NCBI GenBank assembly: GCA_024638465.1
Contig: JAHEKF010000004.1
Coordinates: 43,268 to 80,808 of the forward strand
DNA: 37,541 nucleotides
Reading direction: 5' to 3'
Source: Rhodospirillaceae bacterium
GTDB taxonomy: Bacteria > Pseudomonadota > Gammaproteobacteria > Steroidobacterales > Rariloculaceae
The notes under the pieces were generated by a model. The model worked only from the letters and a program-made list of their open reading frames with translations, searched no databases and was not told the DNA's origin. Position numbers and translations under genes: made by a program. Shown in pieces: positions 1 to 8,026 of this stretch; positions within the stretch are counted from its first letter, which is position 1; the number at the start of each line of letters is the position of its first letter.

Positions 1-17
1 GCCGCTGCGGCTTCTCC

Positions 18-1226
18 TCACTCGGTGACTGGCTCGATTACCAGCAGCGCGCCGTCGAGTTCTTCGGTCAGGACGTAGATCAGATCGTCCGGACCCTGGC
101 GAACGTCGCGAATGCGTTGATGAAGATCCGCCAACAACCACTCGCGTTCCTGTTCGCCGGCTTCGTTGAAGTTGATCCGTTCGACGTGGCCGGTCTTGTG
201 AAGCCGGCCCGTCCTCAGGCTGCCGATGAACAGGCTGCCCCGCCACCCGGGGAACCGGTCTCCGGTGTAGAACATCGTTCCTGACGGCGAGATCGACGGC
301 ACCCAGAATATCTCCGGCGGAATCAGGTCGTGACGCATGGGATCGGCGGTGATTCTCGTGCCGTCATAGTTTCGTCCGTAGCTCGCCAGCGGCCATCCGT
401 AGTTGCCTCCGGCCTGGATGATATTGACCTCGTCGCCGCCCAGCGGCCCGTGTTCGCTGGCCCACAGTTCCCCCGTCTCGGGATGAAACGTCAGTCCCTC
501 GATCGCACGATTGCCGATCGCGAAGATCTCCGGAAGGAAGCCGGGCTTGCCGACGAACGGATTGTCGTCCGGAACGGAGCCGTCGTCGTTGACCCGCAAG
601 AGCTTGCTGACATCGCTCATCGTGTCCTGAGGCTTTTCTCGGTTGCGGCGAAACGGCGAGCTGAAGAAGATGGTGCCATCGGGGGCGAACAGCAGTCTCG
701 AGCCATGGCCGCCAGGCGCGGTGTCCCAGGCATCGGCAACGAACACATCTTCTACGTTCGATAACGCCGTCGCATCCTCGTTCAGGCGCCCACGGCCCAG
801 CACGGTGGTTGCGTAATAATCAGCACCCGGCGGTGGCGCCGCACCCTTGACGTAGGTGAAATAGAGTAATCGATTCGATGCAAAGTCCGGATGCAGCCGG
901 AGATCCATCAACCCTCCCGACGAAGCCTCGGCGACTGCCGGCGTCCCGGCGACCGGAGTCGGATCCAGTTTTCCGCCGCGTATGATTCTGAGATCTCCGT
1001 CGCGCTCGGCGACGAGAATGTCGCCGCTCGGCAGAAACTCCATCCCCCAGGGGTGATCGATACCGCGCGTTACGAGCGATACCTTGATTCTTCCTTCCGG
1101 GGCCTGGGTGTCGAAGTACCAGGGCCCGTCGCCGAGTGGCACGGTCGGCCGCTCCTGCGCCGGAAGCGTCGCGGCAAAAAGCAGCAAAACACTCGTGATT
1201 AACTTCGTCTTCGTTGCAGTCAGCAT
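18..1226 (-). CDS. Exported PQQ-dependent sugar dehydrogenase family protein (GSDH type)
   Basis: The 402-aa product looks like a soluble glucose/sorbosone dehydrogenase-type six-bladed propeller, a family that oxidises aldose sugars using PQQ and acts in the periplasm. An N-terminal signal peptide is visible (residues 1-23, ending LPAQ). Family motifs follow in order: HPWGMEFLPSG near residue 58, GLMDLRLHPDF near 105, GHGSRLLFAPDG near 173, NRAIEGLTFHPETGELWASEHG near 240 and GGNYGWP near 273. Length is close to the usual 370-410 aa. The start is supported by GGAG eight bases upstream. It is the last gene of a minus-strand run that includes the DUF6152 gene. The family is secure from the motifs. 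The actual substrate is unknown, and no pqq biosynthesis genes are in the window. Confidence 0.9.
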   Translation of the reverse strand: MLTATKTKLITSVLLLFAATLPAQERPTVPLGDGPWYFDTQAPEGRIKVSLVTRGIDHPWGMEFLPSGDILVAERDGDLRIIRGGKLDPTPVAGTPAVAEASSGGLMDLRLHPDFASNRLLYFTYVKGAAPPPGADYYATTVLGRGRLNEDATALSNVEDVFVADAWDTAPGGHGSRLLFAPDGTIFFSSPFRRNREKPQDTMSDVSKLLRVNDDGSVPDDNPFVGKPGFLPEIFAIGNRAIEGLTFHPETGELWASEHGPLGGDEVNIIQAGGNYGWPLASYGRNYDGTRITADPMRHDLIPPEIFWVPSISPSGTMFYTGDRFPGWRGSLFIGSLRTGRLHKTGHVERINFNEAGEQEREWLLADLHQRIRDVRQGPDDLIYVLTEELDGALLVIEPVTE

Positions 1227-1245
1227 GTCTTGACTCCGTGCGGCG

Positions 1246-1442
1246 CTATTGCGTCGTCATCCTATACATGGCCTCGACCTGAATCGAGCGCCAGTCATCG
1301 TAGTTGAACAGGTGGTCGTACTCGGCGAGTGTCACCGAACGCCGGACCTCGTCCAGCCGTATCCTCGAACACTGTGCCGCTGCCGGCATGGACCAGCTGG
1401 CAACCGCGAGCGTGACCACGATCAGTTTTTCTGAGCTTGCAT
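1246..1442 (-). pseudogene. Small exported protein with a disrupted reading frame
   Basis: From a GTG at 1419 the minus strand reads an open frame of 57 codons that ends ..EAMYRMTTQ at 1246, 19 bases before the downstream dehydrogenase start. Its beginning (VVTLAVASWSMPAAAQ) looks like the hydrophobic core and cleavage site of a Sec signal. An in-frame ATG that would supply the missing positive N-terminus lies at 1442, but the frame breaks at a run of five A (1426-1430). One more A would give MQAQKKLIVVTLAVASW, a textbook signal peptide, and a protein of about 65 aa. The gene could therefore be frameshifted, mis-assembled, or started at the GTG. The mature part (about 40 aa, one Cys) is not a family I recognise. 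Confidence 0.4.
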
Positions 1443-1469
1443 TTCACGCTATAAACTCCGTCTTTCGTA

Positions 1470-2123
1470 CTACCGGACCGATAGCTCCTCGATTCGCGGA
1501 TCGGCGGGATCTACCACGCATCCGTTCGTGGACAACAGATAGCGGATCCGTTGCCCTTCGTCATCCAGGAAGTGCAGCGATTGCTGAAACATGATCGGCG
1601 GTCGCGATCCCGCAGCGACAGTCGCCTCGACGACAACCAGACGATGCCGGTTGGCGTTCAGATAGATTCCCGCATAGGTTCGCGATCCATCGGAATTCGT
1701 CAGCTGAATCTGATGGCCCTCGACCCGATCCAGATGCGACCATGCATCGTAGGTCACCTCTGCGTCACGCTCGCGAAATTCTCTCGCCGCAACGGCGACC
1801 GACGCTCGCTCCGCATAGATCCAGTTCGTGGGGCCGCTCCCGGCCTCGGGGTTGTCCATTTCTTCATGAATCCGTTTCGAATCCGTGAAGTCGACAACCG
1901 TCGTGATGTAGACGTCTCCGTCAACCTCAACGGTGTAGCGTCTGGCCGGATACGTCGCAATGAAATCCGACTGCCACATGAACTCCTCGACCACCGGCTC
2001 CGCCGGCAGATTAACGCCGAAGTAGTCGGCCTCGTTGGTATATTCGAACCACCCCTGAGCCAGAGCCGGCACCGACAGGAACAGAGAAATAACGCTACCG
2101 AGTGGAAGACTGGATCGACGCAT
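1470..2123 (-). CDS. Exported protein of unknown function
   Basis: A 217-aa protein starting at the ATG at 2123. The open frame extends further upstream, but that part is compositionally out of place (Arg-rich, no signal) and covers the intergenic region, so I trimmed it. Residues 1-22 form a signal peptide (SVISLFLSVPALAQ). The mature protein starts GWFEYTNEADYFGVNLPAEP and is a mixed alpha/beta, acidic protein with no transmembrane segment and a single Cys near the end. A sequence of this type suggests a small periplasmic beta-rich domain, but I do not recognise the family. It lies about 195 bases downstream of the DUF6152 gene on the same strand and about 30 bases upstream of the broken small gene. 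Confidence 0.75.
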   Translation of the reverse strand: MRRSSLPLGSVISLFLSVPALAQGWFEYTNEADYFGVNLPAEPVVEEFMWQSDFIATYPARRYTVEVDGDVYITTVVDFTDSKRIHEEMDNPEAGSGPTNWIYAERASVAVAAREFRERDAEVTYDAWSHLDRVEGHQIQLTNSDGSRTYAGIYLNANRHRLVVVEATVAAGSRPPIMFQQSLHFLDDEGQRIRYLLSTNGCVVDPADPRIEELSVR

Positions 2124-2317
2124 TGTTCTTTTCCTCAACTGTCGTATCGCCCGGATATCAGTATAACCCCGCGTGAACAGAGCTCGTGGAGCGGGCGGCG
2201 TAACTCGGGACCCGATCGCGATAACGACCTCCCCGTTGCGGGTGAGGCGAGCTGGCGGCCTGGACGCGCCGGTCAGGCGAAATGAATCGCCGCGCCCGCC
2301 TGAAGCACGGGCTCCGG

Positions 2318-3334
2318 CTAGCCGCCGGTACCCGCGTCGGGCAGCGCGCAATTGAACGGCTTGATTTCCTGCCCGGCGAGCCAGACCCAATCGCCTGTCA
2401 TGACGACCGGCTCGGTGAAGTTCACCGGGTCCGTAATACGCGCCTCCCATGCGAGTGTCGTGCCGTCTTCGCTGAGAGTGAACGTCTCATCGATCACGAC
2501 GTCCTCGCTTTGCGGCGTGCCGAGGTCATCGACATAGCGCCAGTCGATGTCGGTCGTCCTGATTGAAAGCGTCCGGCCTTCCAGCGTGCCGATCGAAACG
2601 CCCATGCGCGGCTGGATAGGCTCGCCAACATTGTCCGGGCGCAGGAAAATGGTCCGCACGCCATCCCACTCCTCGAGCCGCATCAGTATCCGGTTACCCT
2701 CGTCGACGAACTCGATCGGATAGGGATTGTCCATCGCAGTGGGCAGGCCGGGAGGAATACATTGCAGTGCCGGGTCGTCCGCCGCGTCCCAGGATGCCTG
2801 CGCCAAACGTCCGGCTTCCGTCAGCGGGTAAACGGTCGTACCGGATCCCGTTTCAGGGCGGGAATTGGGAATCCAGATGCGAAAGATATCCGCGCGCAAC
2901 TCCTCGGCAGCATTGCGGGACGCTGCCAGGGTCGCTTCGTTCAGCCCGTAACGAACGGGCGCGGCCGCCTGCAGTAATAATTCCTCGCCGGTCGAGAGTG
3001 TGATTGCGCCGGCAAACATCACCGGACGCCCGTTCCGGCCGAGGCTGCCGCTGACACTGACACGGTCGCCTATCCGGACGCTGTCGCGCGCTACACCGAG
3101 CCGCTCTACGGTATTGACGGAGCCGAACTCGACCTCCCAGATCTGATCCGGACCTTGTCCGACGTCGCGGGCGATCTCTAGCCGCACGTGCGGGTTGCGC
3201 CAGAATACCGAGACGATCTCTCCCTCGATTTCGCCGATGTCGTTGCGGTCGTAGATCCCTGCCGCCGCATGATGGGCGGCGCTGTTGTAGCACACGAGCG
3301 TCGCAGCCAGTAACAGGCACAAGCGCTTAAGCAT
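2318..3334 (-). CDS. Exported DUF6152-type protein with C-terminal domain (fused form)
   Basis: A 338-aa exported protein. The start at 3334 (MLKRLCLLLAATL) is fixed by a strong GGGAGGAGAA site just upstream; the longer in-frame start at 3418 has no such site and no signal. After the signal peptide comes AAHHAAAGIYD, the His-His start typical of DUF6152, then EGEIVSVFWRNPHVRLEI, the core strand motif of that family (roughly residues 18-115). A second domain from about residue 160 (ALQCIPPG.. to ..IKPFNC) matches the second half of the 13984 protein and the separate 35312 protein in pattern. Function is unknown. A metal or carbohydrate ligand is possible because of the exposed HH, but that is inference. 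It is divergent from the two DUF6644-like genes. Confidence 0.82.
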   Translation of the reverse strand: MLKRLCLLLAATLVCYNSAAHHAAAGIYDRNDIGEIEGEIVSVFWRNPHVRLEIARDVGQGPDQIWEVEFGSVNTVERLGVARDSVRIGDRVSVSGSLGRNGRPVMFAGAITLSTGEELLLQAAAPVRYGLNEATLAASRNAAEELRADIFRIWIPNSRPETGSGTTVYPLTEAGRLAQASWDAADDPALQCIPPGLPTAMDNPYPIEFVDEGNRILMRLEEWDGVRTIFLRPDNVGEPIQPRMGVSIGTLEGRTLSIRTTDIDWRYVDDLGTPQSEDVVIDETFTLSEDGTTLAWEARITDPVNFTEPVVMTGDWVWLAGQEIKPFNCALPDAGTGG

Positions 3335-3409
3335 TTCTCCTCCCGCCGGCGCCAGCCGGCCCGAACATCGGATTTCGACGCGTCGGCTTGACGTTGAACC
3401 GACTCTTAT

Positions 3410-3437
3410 TGCGATCATTATTACACCCTTGATCGCA
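3410..3437. repeat. 8-bp inverted repeat in a divergent promoter region
   Basis: Arms TGCGATCA (3410-3417) and TGATCGCA (3430-3437) match perfectly around a 12-base AT-rich spacer. The repeat sits between the divergent starts at 3334 (minus) and 3478 (plus), about 40 bases before the plus-strand start. Size and position fit a dimeric regulator operator. The regulator is unknown. It could also be a chance palindrome. Confidence 0.35.
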
Positions 3438-3477
3438 TAGAATGCAATTCGCCGTCCGCGTTACACAGGTTGCAGCA

Positions 3478-3954
3478 ATGAACGCTCTACAGTGGCTGGA
3501 GGAGACCGAGTTCGCCGACTGGGTACTGACGTCGTATGTCGGCTTTCCATTGATGCTGAGCCTTCACGCGGTAGGTATGGCGATCGCGGTCGGGCTGATT
3601 CTGGTTATGAACCTGCGTCTTCTCGGACTGTTCGAGTTCGTCTCGTTCAGCTTCCTGCGCCGGGCGCTCGTCGCAGCATGGGCCGGGCTAACAGTGAACT
3701 TCCTTTCCGGTACTGCACTCTTCATTCCTCGCGGCGTTGAATACGTCGGAGATCGCGCTTTCCTGACGAAGATCACGCTGATCCTGATCGGCGTTTCGGC
3801 AACGGCCGCTCTGCATATCCGCCTCGAACGCGATTCAGTGAGCTGGCAAACCGACGCCGTCGTTCCGTCGAACACGAAGCTATGGGCGGCTGCGTCCGTA
3901 ATGATCTGGTTCGGCGCCATCGCGTCGGGGCGTCTTATCGCCTACGTTGACTGA
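3478..3954 (+). CDS. Small integral membrane protein, DUF6644-like
   Basis: A 158-aa protein with four likely transmembrane helices. I chose the ATG at 3478 (MNALQWLEETEFADWV) because the paralogue immediately downstream begins the same way (short amphipathic helix ending in W-V, then helix 1); an upstream in-frame ATG at 3442 adds a non-matching segment. Shared features with the next gene include L.LHAVGMAIAVGLILVMNLRLLG, a Gly-rich middle helix with SGTALF, and a C-terminal WFGAIASGRLIA. This pattern matches the DUF6644 membrane family as I remember it. Function is unknown; an electron-transfer or haem/metal-binding membrane role is conceivable from the conserved His and MDLRL segment. It is 5 bases from its partner. 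Confidence 0.75.
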   Translation: MNALQWLEETEFADWVLTSYVGFPLMLSLHAVGMAIAVGLILVMNLRLLGLFEFVSFSFLRRALVAAWAGLTVNFLSGTALFIPRGVEYVGDRAFLTKITLILIGVSATAALHIRLERDSVSWQTDAVVPSNTKLWAAASVMIWFGAIASGRLIAYVD

Positions 3955-3959
3955 CGCGG

Positions 3960-4439
3960 ATGGAAATATTGGCTGACTGGATTCGAAACACCGCAATCTC
4001 GAACTGGGTCAACGGCGGCCCCTGGATATGGCCAGCGCTCGAGACTCTGCACTTCACGGGCCTCTGCGTACTGATCGGCGGATTGATCGTCATGGACCTG
4101 CGCCTGATCGGCTATCGTCGCGATCTGCCGTTGCGAACGGTCCACAAGATCATGCCGCTGGTGTTCACAGGCTTCGGGATCAACCTCTGCACAGGAACGC
4201 TGTTCTTCGTGGGCAACCCGCATCGCTACATCGTGAACTACGCCTTCCAGGTAAAAGTCGTGCTGCTGATACTCGCGGGCTTGAACGCGCTCGCGTTCCG
4301 GGTTTTCGTCTCCCCGAGGATGCAGGCGTGGAACGAAGAAACGGCAAGCCCGGCCGTCGCGAAGATAATGGGCTGCGCCTCGCTCGCGCTGTGGTTTGGC
4401 GTCGCCATTCACGGCCGGCTGATCACGTTTTTCGGCTGA
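3960..4439 (+). CDS. Small integral membrane protein, DUF6644-like (paralogue)
   Basis: A 159-aa paralogue of the gene 5 bases upstream, with four predicted membrane helices. Shared landmarks are HFTGLCVLIGGLIVMDLRLIG in helix 1-2, the GFGINLCTGTLFF helix, NYAFQVKVVLLILAGLNAL, and a final LWFGVAIHGRLITF. His residues in helices (HFTG and IHGR) align with LHAVG and ASGR of the partner, so one of the two His positions differs between them. The pair probably forms a heteromer, which is inferred only from adjacency and similarity. It converges on the caspase-like gene, leaving 38 bases between stops. Confidence 0.75.
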   Translation: MEILADWIRNTAISNWVNGGPWIWPALETLHFTGLCVLIGGLIVMDLRLIGYRRDLPLRTVHKIMPLVFTGFGINLCTGTLFFVGNPHRYIVNYAFQVKVVLLILAGLNALAFRVFVSPRMQAWNEETASPAVAKIMGCASLALWFGVAIHGRLITFFG

Positions 4440-4477
4440 TCGGCCGCCGGCGGCTCTACGCGTGCGGTATCTGATGC

Positions 4478-6907
4478 CTAGTATTGCGTAAACAGGACAT
4501 CGTAAGGGCCGACGCTGCCACGATCGACGACGAGATGCTGGTAACCCGACTGCGGCCCGCCGGACCGCACGAAACGGTTCGGGTCCGACGACTTGACGTC
4601 GTTACGATAGCGCAGATGGACATACTCGCTGAGCTCGATCGCCGTCACGTCGCCGTCACGATTCTGATCGGCATGACCTTCACCGATAGCCTCGTCCAGA
4701 AAGTACGACAGATAGCCGCCCGCGCGAAACTTGACCGCTACCTGCGACGTGACGTCTTCCTCGGACGAGAACATCCCCATGCGACCCGGTACGGAGATAA
4801 GATCTTTTGCAAACCCGCCGCTGAAACAGGAATCGAGAAACATCAGCGTCGTTCCGGCGTTGATACCGGCGAACAGCTCGCGAATCTCGTCGTCGCGAAG
4901 TTCCTCGTCATAAAGCACGAGCGTCTCATCCAGAGAGTCGGGATCCGCCATTTCGGGCCCGGCGCGCTCGACCCGGCCGCCGTGCCCGGAGAAAAAGAAC
5001 ACGAAGGTATCGTCGGGGCCCGCCTCGGCCGCAACGTGGCTCAGCGCATTGCGAAGATTCTGTTCCGTTGCCTGCTCGTCGGTCAGCGTAATGGCGTCTT
5101 CCGGCAGCATACCTCCACCTCGGATCATCGCATCGCGAACGCGAATGGCGTCCTCGGCGGTGAAATCGAGATCGGAATCGGTACCCGGATAATCGCTGAT
5201 ACCAGCGAAGATGCCGAAAGTTCTTCCACCGGCTGCGTTGCCCCGCAAGCCCGGCGTACGCGACACGTTTTCGCCAAACGAGAGTGACAGGAGGTAATCG
5301 CCAACTTCGTCGACCGCGTATGACGTAGCGACAACGCGGTATCGCCCGGTCTCCGCCAGGTCGAGCTCGACGAGAGAGCGGGAGGTACTGCCCTCGTAAT
5401 CGTCGTTCTCGATGACGTCGCCGGACGGCGTCATGAGCGCTACATAGGTATCGAAATCGCTCGAGGTCATGTCGATCGTGACGTTCTGACCGGCGCTGCC
5501 GTCGAACACGTAGATGTCCTCGTACTCGCCGGTGTCGAGCTGCTGATCGCCCGCTTCCAGTACGCCTCGCGCGGGACCGCCGGCTTCCAGCGTGGCGACG
5601 TCCCGGTTGCCGCGAGAGCGATCCCCGGCCAGGTCGGAGAGCTCGATACTGAGATCGTAGGACCCCGTCGCGCCCGCTTCGTAGGATGTCACTCCGACCC
5701 GGTATGTCCCGGCTTCGGTAATGTCGATCGCCAGCGTGCTGTCCGTCGAATTCGAGGCGTCGTCGTTCTCCTCGCGCCCGCCGATGGGGTCGGCGAGAAT
5801 GAGGTAGGTATCGAAATCGCTGGAGCTCAGGTCGATCGTGACGCGCTGCCCCGGACGCGCTTCGAATTCGTAAGTGTCGAGGTACTCGCCACCGTCAAGA
5901 ACCGTGTCTCCGGCGGCCAGTGTTCCCGTCTCTTGCCGGGCTCGTTCGACAGCAGCCGCATCGCCGACGTCGATCTGCAGCGTATAAGCACCGGTTTCGC
6001 CTTTGGCGTAACTCGTAACGATGACTTCGTAGGTACCCCTCTCGGACAGATCGAGCGCGAGCAGCGAGCGTGCGATGTCACCTTCGTAATCGTCATTATC
6101 GAATTGCTCACCGCTCGGCGCCACAACGATGAGATACGGGTCAAAGTCGGTCGATCGAAGATCGATAACCGCCTGCTGCCCGTTCAGACCTTCGAATGTG
6201 AAACTGTCGCGATATTCGCCGCTCGCGAGCGTATCGTCGCCAGCCTCGAGCCGGCTTCGCTCAACGGCTTCCTCTCCGGCATCAGCCACGAGTGTTATCT
6301 GCCCCTGGTTGAACAGATCACGACAGTCGCTGGCGTCTCTGTAGAGATCCGCATCGACGAGGTAAGAAGCTACGCCTTCGCCTGCGAAGCGCGGGTCGTC
6401 GCATTCGCCGTCATTCGCCCAGGTGCTGCTATCGTCGCCGAAATCCACGCCACCGCCATCAGCATCTGCGCGCAGGCTTATGCTGCCTTGGGCGAGGAGA
6501 CCCGAGCAGTCGGTTGCGTCCGCATAGGCGTCATCATCGAGCAGGACCGCTGCCATGCCTTCGCCTTCGAAACGCGGGTCGTCGCACTCGCCGTCGAACG
6601 CCCAGGTGCTCGAATCGTTGCCATAGTTGATGCCGTCCGACGCCGAAAAACTCTCGACATCCCCCCGGAAACGGATCGAGCCGGCATTGAACAGCTCGCG
6701 ACAATCGGTTGCGTCGCGCAGTCGATCTTCGTCCAGCAGAATAGACGCCATTCCCACGCCTTCGAAGCGCGGGTCGTCGCACTCGCCGTCTTGTGTCCAC
6801 TCGCCCGAATCGTCGCCAAAGTCGACATCGCTTTGTGCAGAAGCGGCATTCGCCAACAGCAGGAACACGATAGTCGACAGATACCTTATATAAGGTGATG
6901 CGATCAT
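4478..6907 (-). CDS. Secreted caspase-like (C14) protease with Cys repeats, PPC domains and EF-hand
   Basis: An 809-aa protein. I place the start at the ATG at 6907, which has GGAG eight bases upstream; a GTG three codons earlier has no spacing for a ribosome site. Residues 1-24 are a signal peptide. Three repeats follow (about 28-80, 93-145, 153-207), each with FGDDS..W..DGECDDPRF, G.G.A..L, and D..D..DC, so two Cys per repeat. Three pre-peptidase C-terminal (PPC) beta domains span about 230-314, 341-424 and 461-544, each with a DxYxxxxPSG and ENDDYEGS-type turn. The C-terminal caspase fold has catalytic SGHGG (His642) and DSCFSGG (Cys694). An EF-hand loop, DQNRDGDVTAIE (747-758), lies inside it and suggests calcium control. 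All catalytic residues are present. Substrate preference (Arg/Lys or Asp) cannot be read. Confidence 0.88.
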   Translation of the reverse strand: MIASPYIRYLSTIVFLLLANAASAQSDVDFGDDSGEWTQDGECDDPRFEGVGMASILLDEDRLRDATDCRELFNAGSIRFRGDVESFSASDGINYGNDSSTWAFDGECDDPRFEGEGMAAVLLDDDAYADATDCSGLLAQGSISLRADADGGGVDFGDDSSTWANDGECDDPRFAGEGVASYLVDADLYRDASDCRDLFNQGQITLVADAGEEAVERSRLEAGDDTLASGEYRDSFTFEGLNGQQAVIDLRSTDFDPYLIVVAPSGEQFDNDDYEGDIARSLLALDLSERGTYEVIVTSYAKGETGAYTLQIDVGDAAAVERARQETGTLAAGDTVLDGGEYLDTYEFEARPGQRVTIDLSSSDFDTYLILADPIGGREENDDASNSTDSTLAIDITEAGTYRVGVTSYEAGATGSYDLSIELSDLAGDRSRGNRDVATLEAGGPARGVLEAGDQQLDTGEYEDIYVFDGSAGQNVTIDMTSSDFDTYVALMTPSGDVIENDDYEGSTSRSLVELDLAETGRYRVVATSYAVDEVGDYLLSLSFGENVSRTPGLRGNAAGGRTFGIFAGISDYPGTDSDLDFTAEDAIRVRDAMIRGGGMLPEDAITLTDEQATEQNLRNALSHVAAEAGPDDTFVFFFSGHGGRVERAGPEMADPDSLDETLVLYDEELRDDEIRELFAGINAGTTLMFLDSCFSGGFAKDLISVPGRMGMFSSEEDVTSQVAVKFRAGGYLSYFLDEAIGEGHADQNRDGDVTAIELSEYVHLRYRNDVKSSDPNRFVRSGGPQSGYQHLVVDRGSVGPYDVLFTQY

Positions 6908-7024
6908 TGTTGACACTCCGGGCTATACAGGGCGCTGCAACACGACACAGTATCCAGGAAGCGCCGTCTCGCCGAGCGAAGATGGCTCACAAAATGCCGC
7001 CGACAGCCCTGGCAAGATACGCGG

Positions 7025-8026
7025 TCACACTATCCAGGTCGAGCGATCGATGACCCAGAATGCGGCCAGCGTGCCGACGCCATAAGCGACAGCTCTCGGC
7101 CACCAGCGAGGCAGAGGGATCGCGGCACGGCGCACGACCCAACCGAAGCTCAGAACGGCAGCGATGAACAGTAGCTGTCCGACTTCTACACCGACGTTGA
7201 AGAACAGCAGCGCAAGCGGTATCGCCTGATCGGGAAGCCCGACCTCGGCAAGCGCGCCGGCGAAACCGAAGCCGTGCAACAACCCGAACGAGAATGCGAC
7301 GAGCCACGGAAACCGAGCGGTAAGGTCGTCGGACGCCCTTGTCGCAGTAGTATCGGTTCTCGCGAGTTGCGTCGCCAGGAACAGTATACTGAGCGCGATC
7401 GTCGCTTCGACCGGAGCGCCGGGGACAGTCATCAAGCCGAGCGTCGTCATGGCGAGCGTCACGCTATGTGCGATCGTAAACGCCGTTACCGTCAATACGA
7501 GCCGGCGGACGCCGTTGATGAGCAATAACAGCGCGAGCACGAACAACAAATGGTCGATACCGATAAGGATGTGCTCGACGCCAAGAACGAAATAGGTCGC
7601 GATTACATCGAGAGCACCCGATTGCTCGGGCACGACTACGCTGGGTGCTGCGGGTGTCAGCCGGCGAAGAAGAGCAGCGCCACTCAGATAATCGATACGG
7701 ACCAAGGCGTCGGTCATCGTAAACGGCAGGCCACCGATCTCGATCGTCAGACCGGCGATACCTTCGGGACAGCTGAGCTCTGTCGTCTGAATTTGCGCAT
7801 CGACGACCACGTAGGTCCGGAGTTGCTGGTCGAGTTCGCAACTGGCAGGCAGACGCGGCGTGAGCACTTCGTAAAGACCACCGGAGATCGACACTTTCCA
7901 TTGCACATCAAATCGATTCGGCGCAGTTTCGGTCAGGCTCAGATAGCCCGGGTCGAATTCATGCGCCTCGATCCGCCCGGCCGCAACCGCAGACAACAGC
8001 ACCACACATATCAGCAGCTGTCTCAT
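7025..8026 (-). CDS. HupE/UreJ-family membrane protein
   Basis: A 333-aa protein with a signal peptide (residues 1-21, ..GRIEA) and a soluble N-terminal beta domain of about 110 residues, followed by a membrane domain. The membrane part carries the family hallmark GVEHILIGIDHLLFVLAL near residue 150, then AFTIAHSVTLAMTTLG and a later LLHGFGFAGALAEVG. These His and Asp residues inside helices are the presumed metal path. HupE/UreJ proteins are thought to take up nickel, and this longer subfamily is often found beside copper or other metal enzymes; its ion is not known. It overlaps the parvulin gene by four bases (ATGA), so the two are translationally coupled and probably work together. Confidence 0.85.
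   Translation of the reverse strand: MRQLLICVVLLSAVAAGRIEAHEFDPGYLSLTETAPNRFDVQWKVSISGGLYEVLTPRLPASCELDQQLRTYVVVDAQIQTTELSCPEGIAGLTIEIGGLPFTMTDALVRIDYLSGAALLRRLTPAAPSVVVPEQSGALDVIATYFVLGVEHILIGIDHLLFVLALLLLINGVRRLVLTVTAFTIAHSVTLAMTTLGLMTVPGAPVEATIALSILFLATQLARTDTTATRASDDLTARFPWLVAFSFGLLHGFGFAGALAEVGLPDQAIPLALLFFNVGVEVGQLLFIAAVLSFGWVVRRAAIPLPRWWPRAVAYGVGTLAAFWVIDRSTWIV

Noticed and set aside
4443..4454. GCCGCCGGCGGC palindrome between two convergent genes
   Set aside because: Six-base arms, no loop and no T-run; common by chance at this GC content.
5933..6898. A 321-codon open frame on the plus strand opposite the caspase repeats
   Set aside because: It mirrors the repeated acidic caspase frame, has no ribosome site and an unnatural composition; the minus-strand protein has clear domains.
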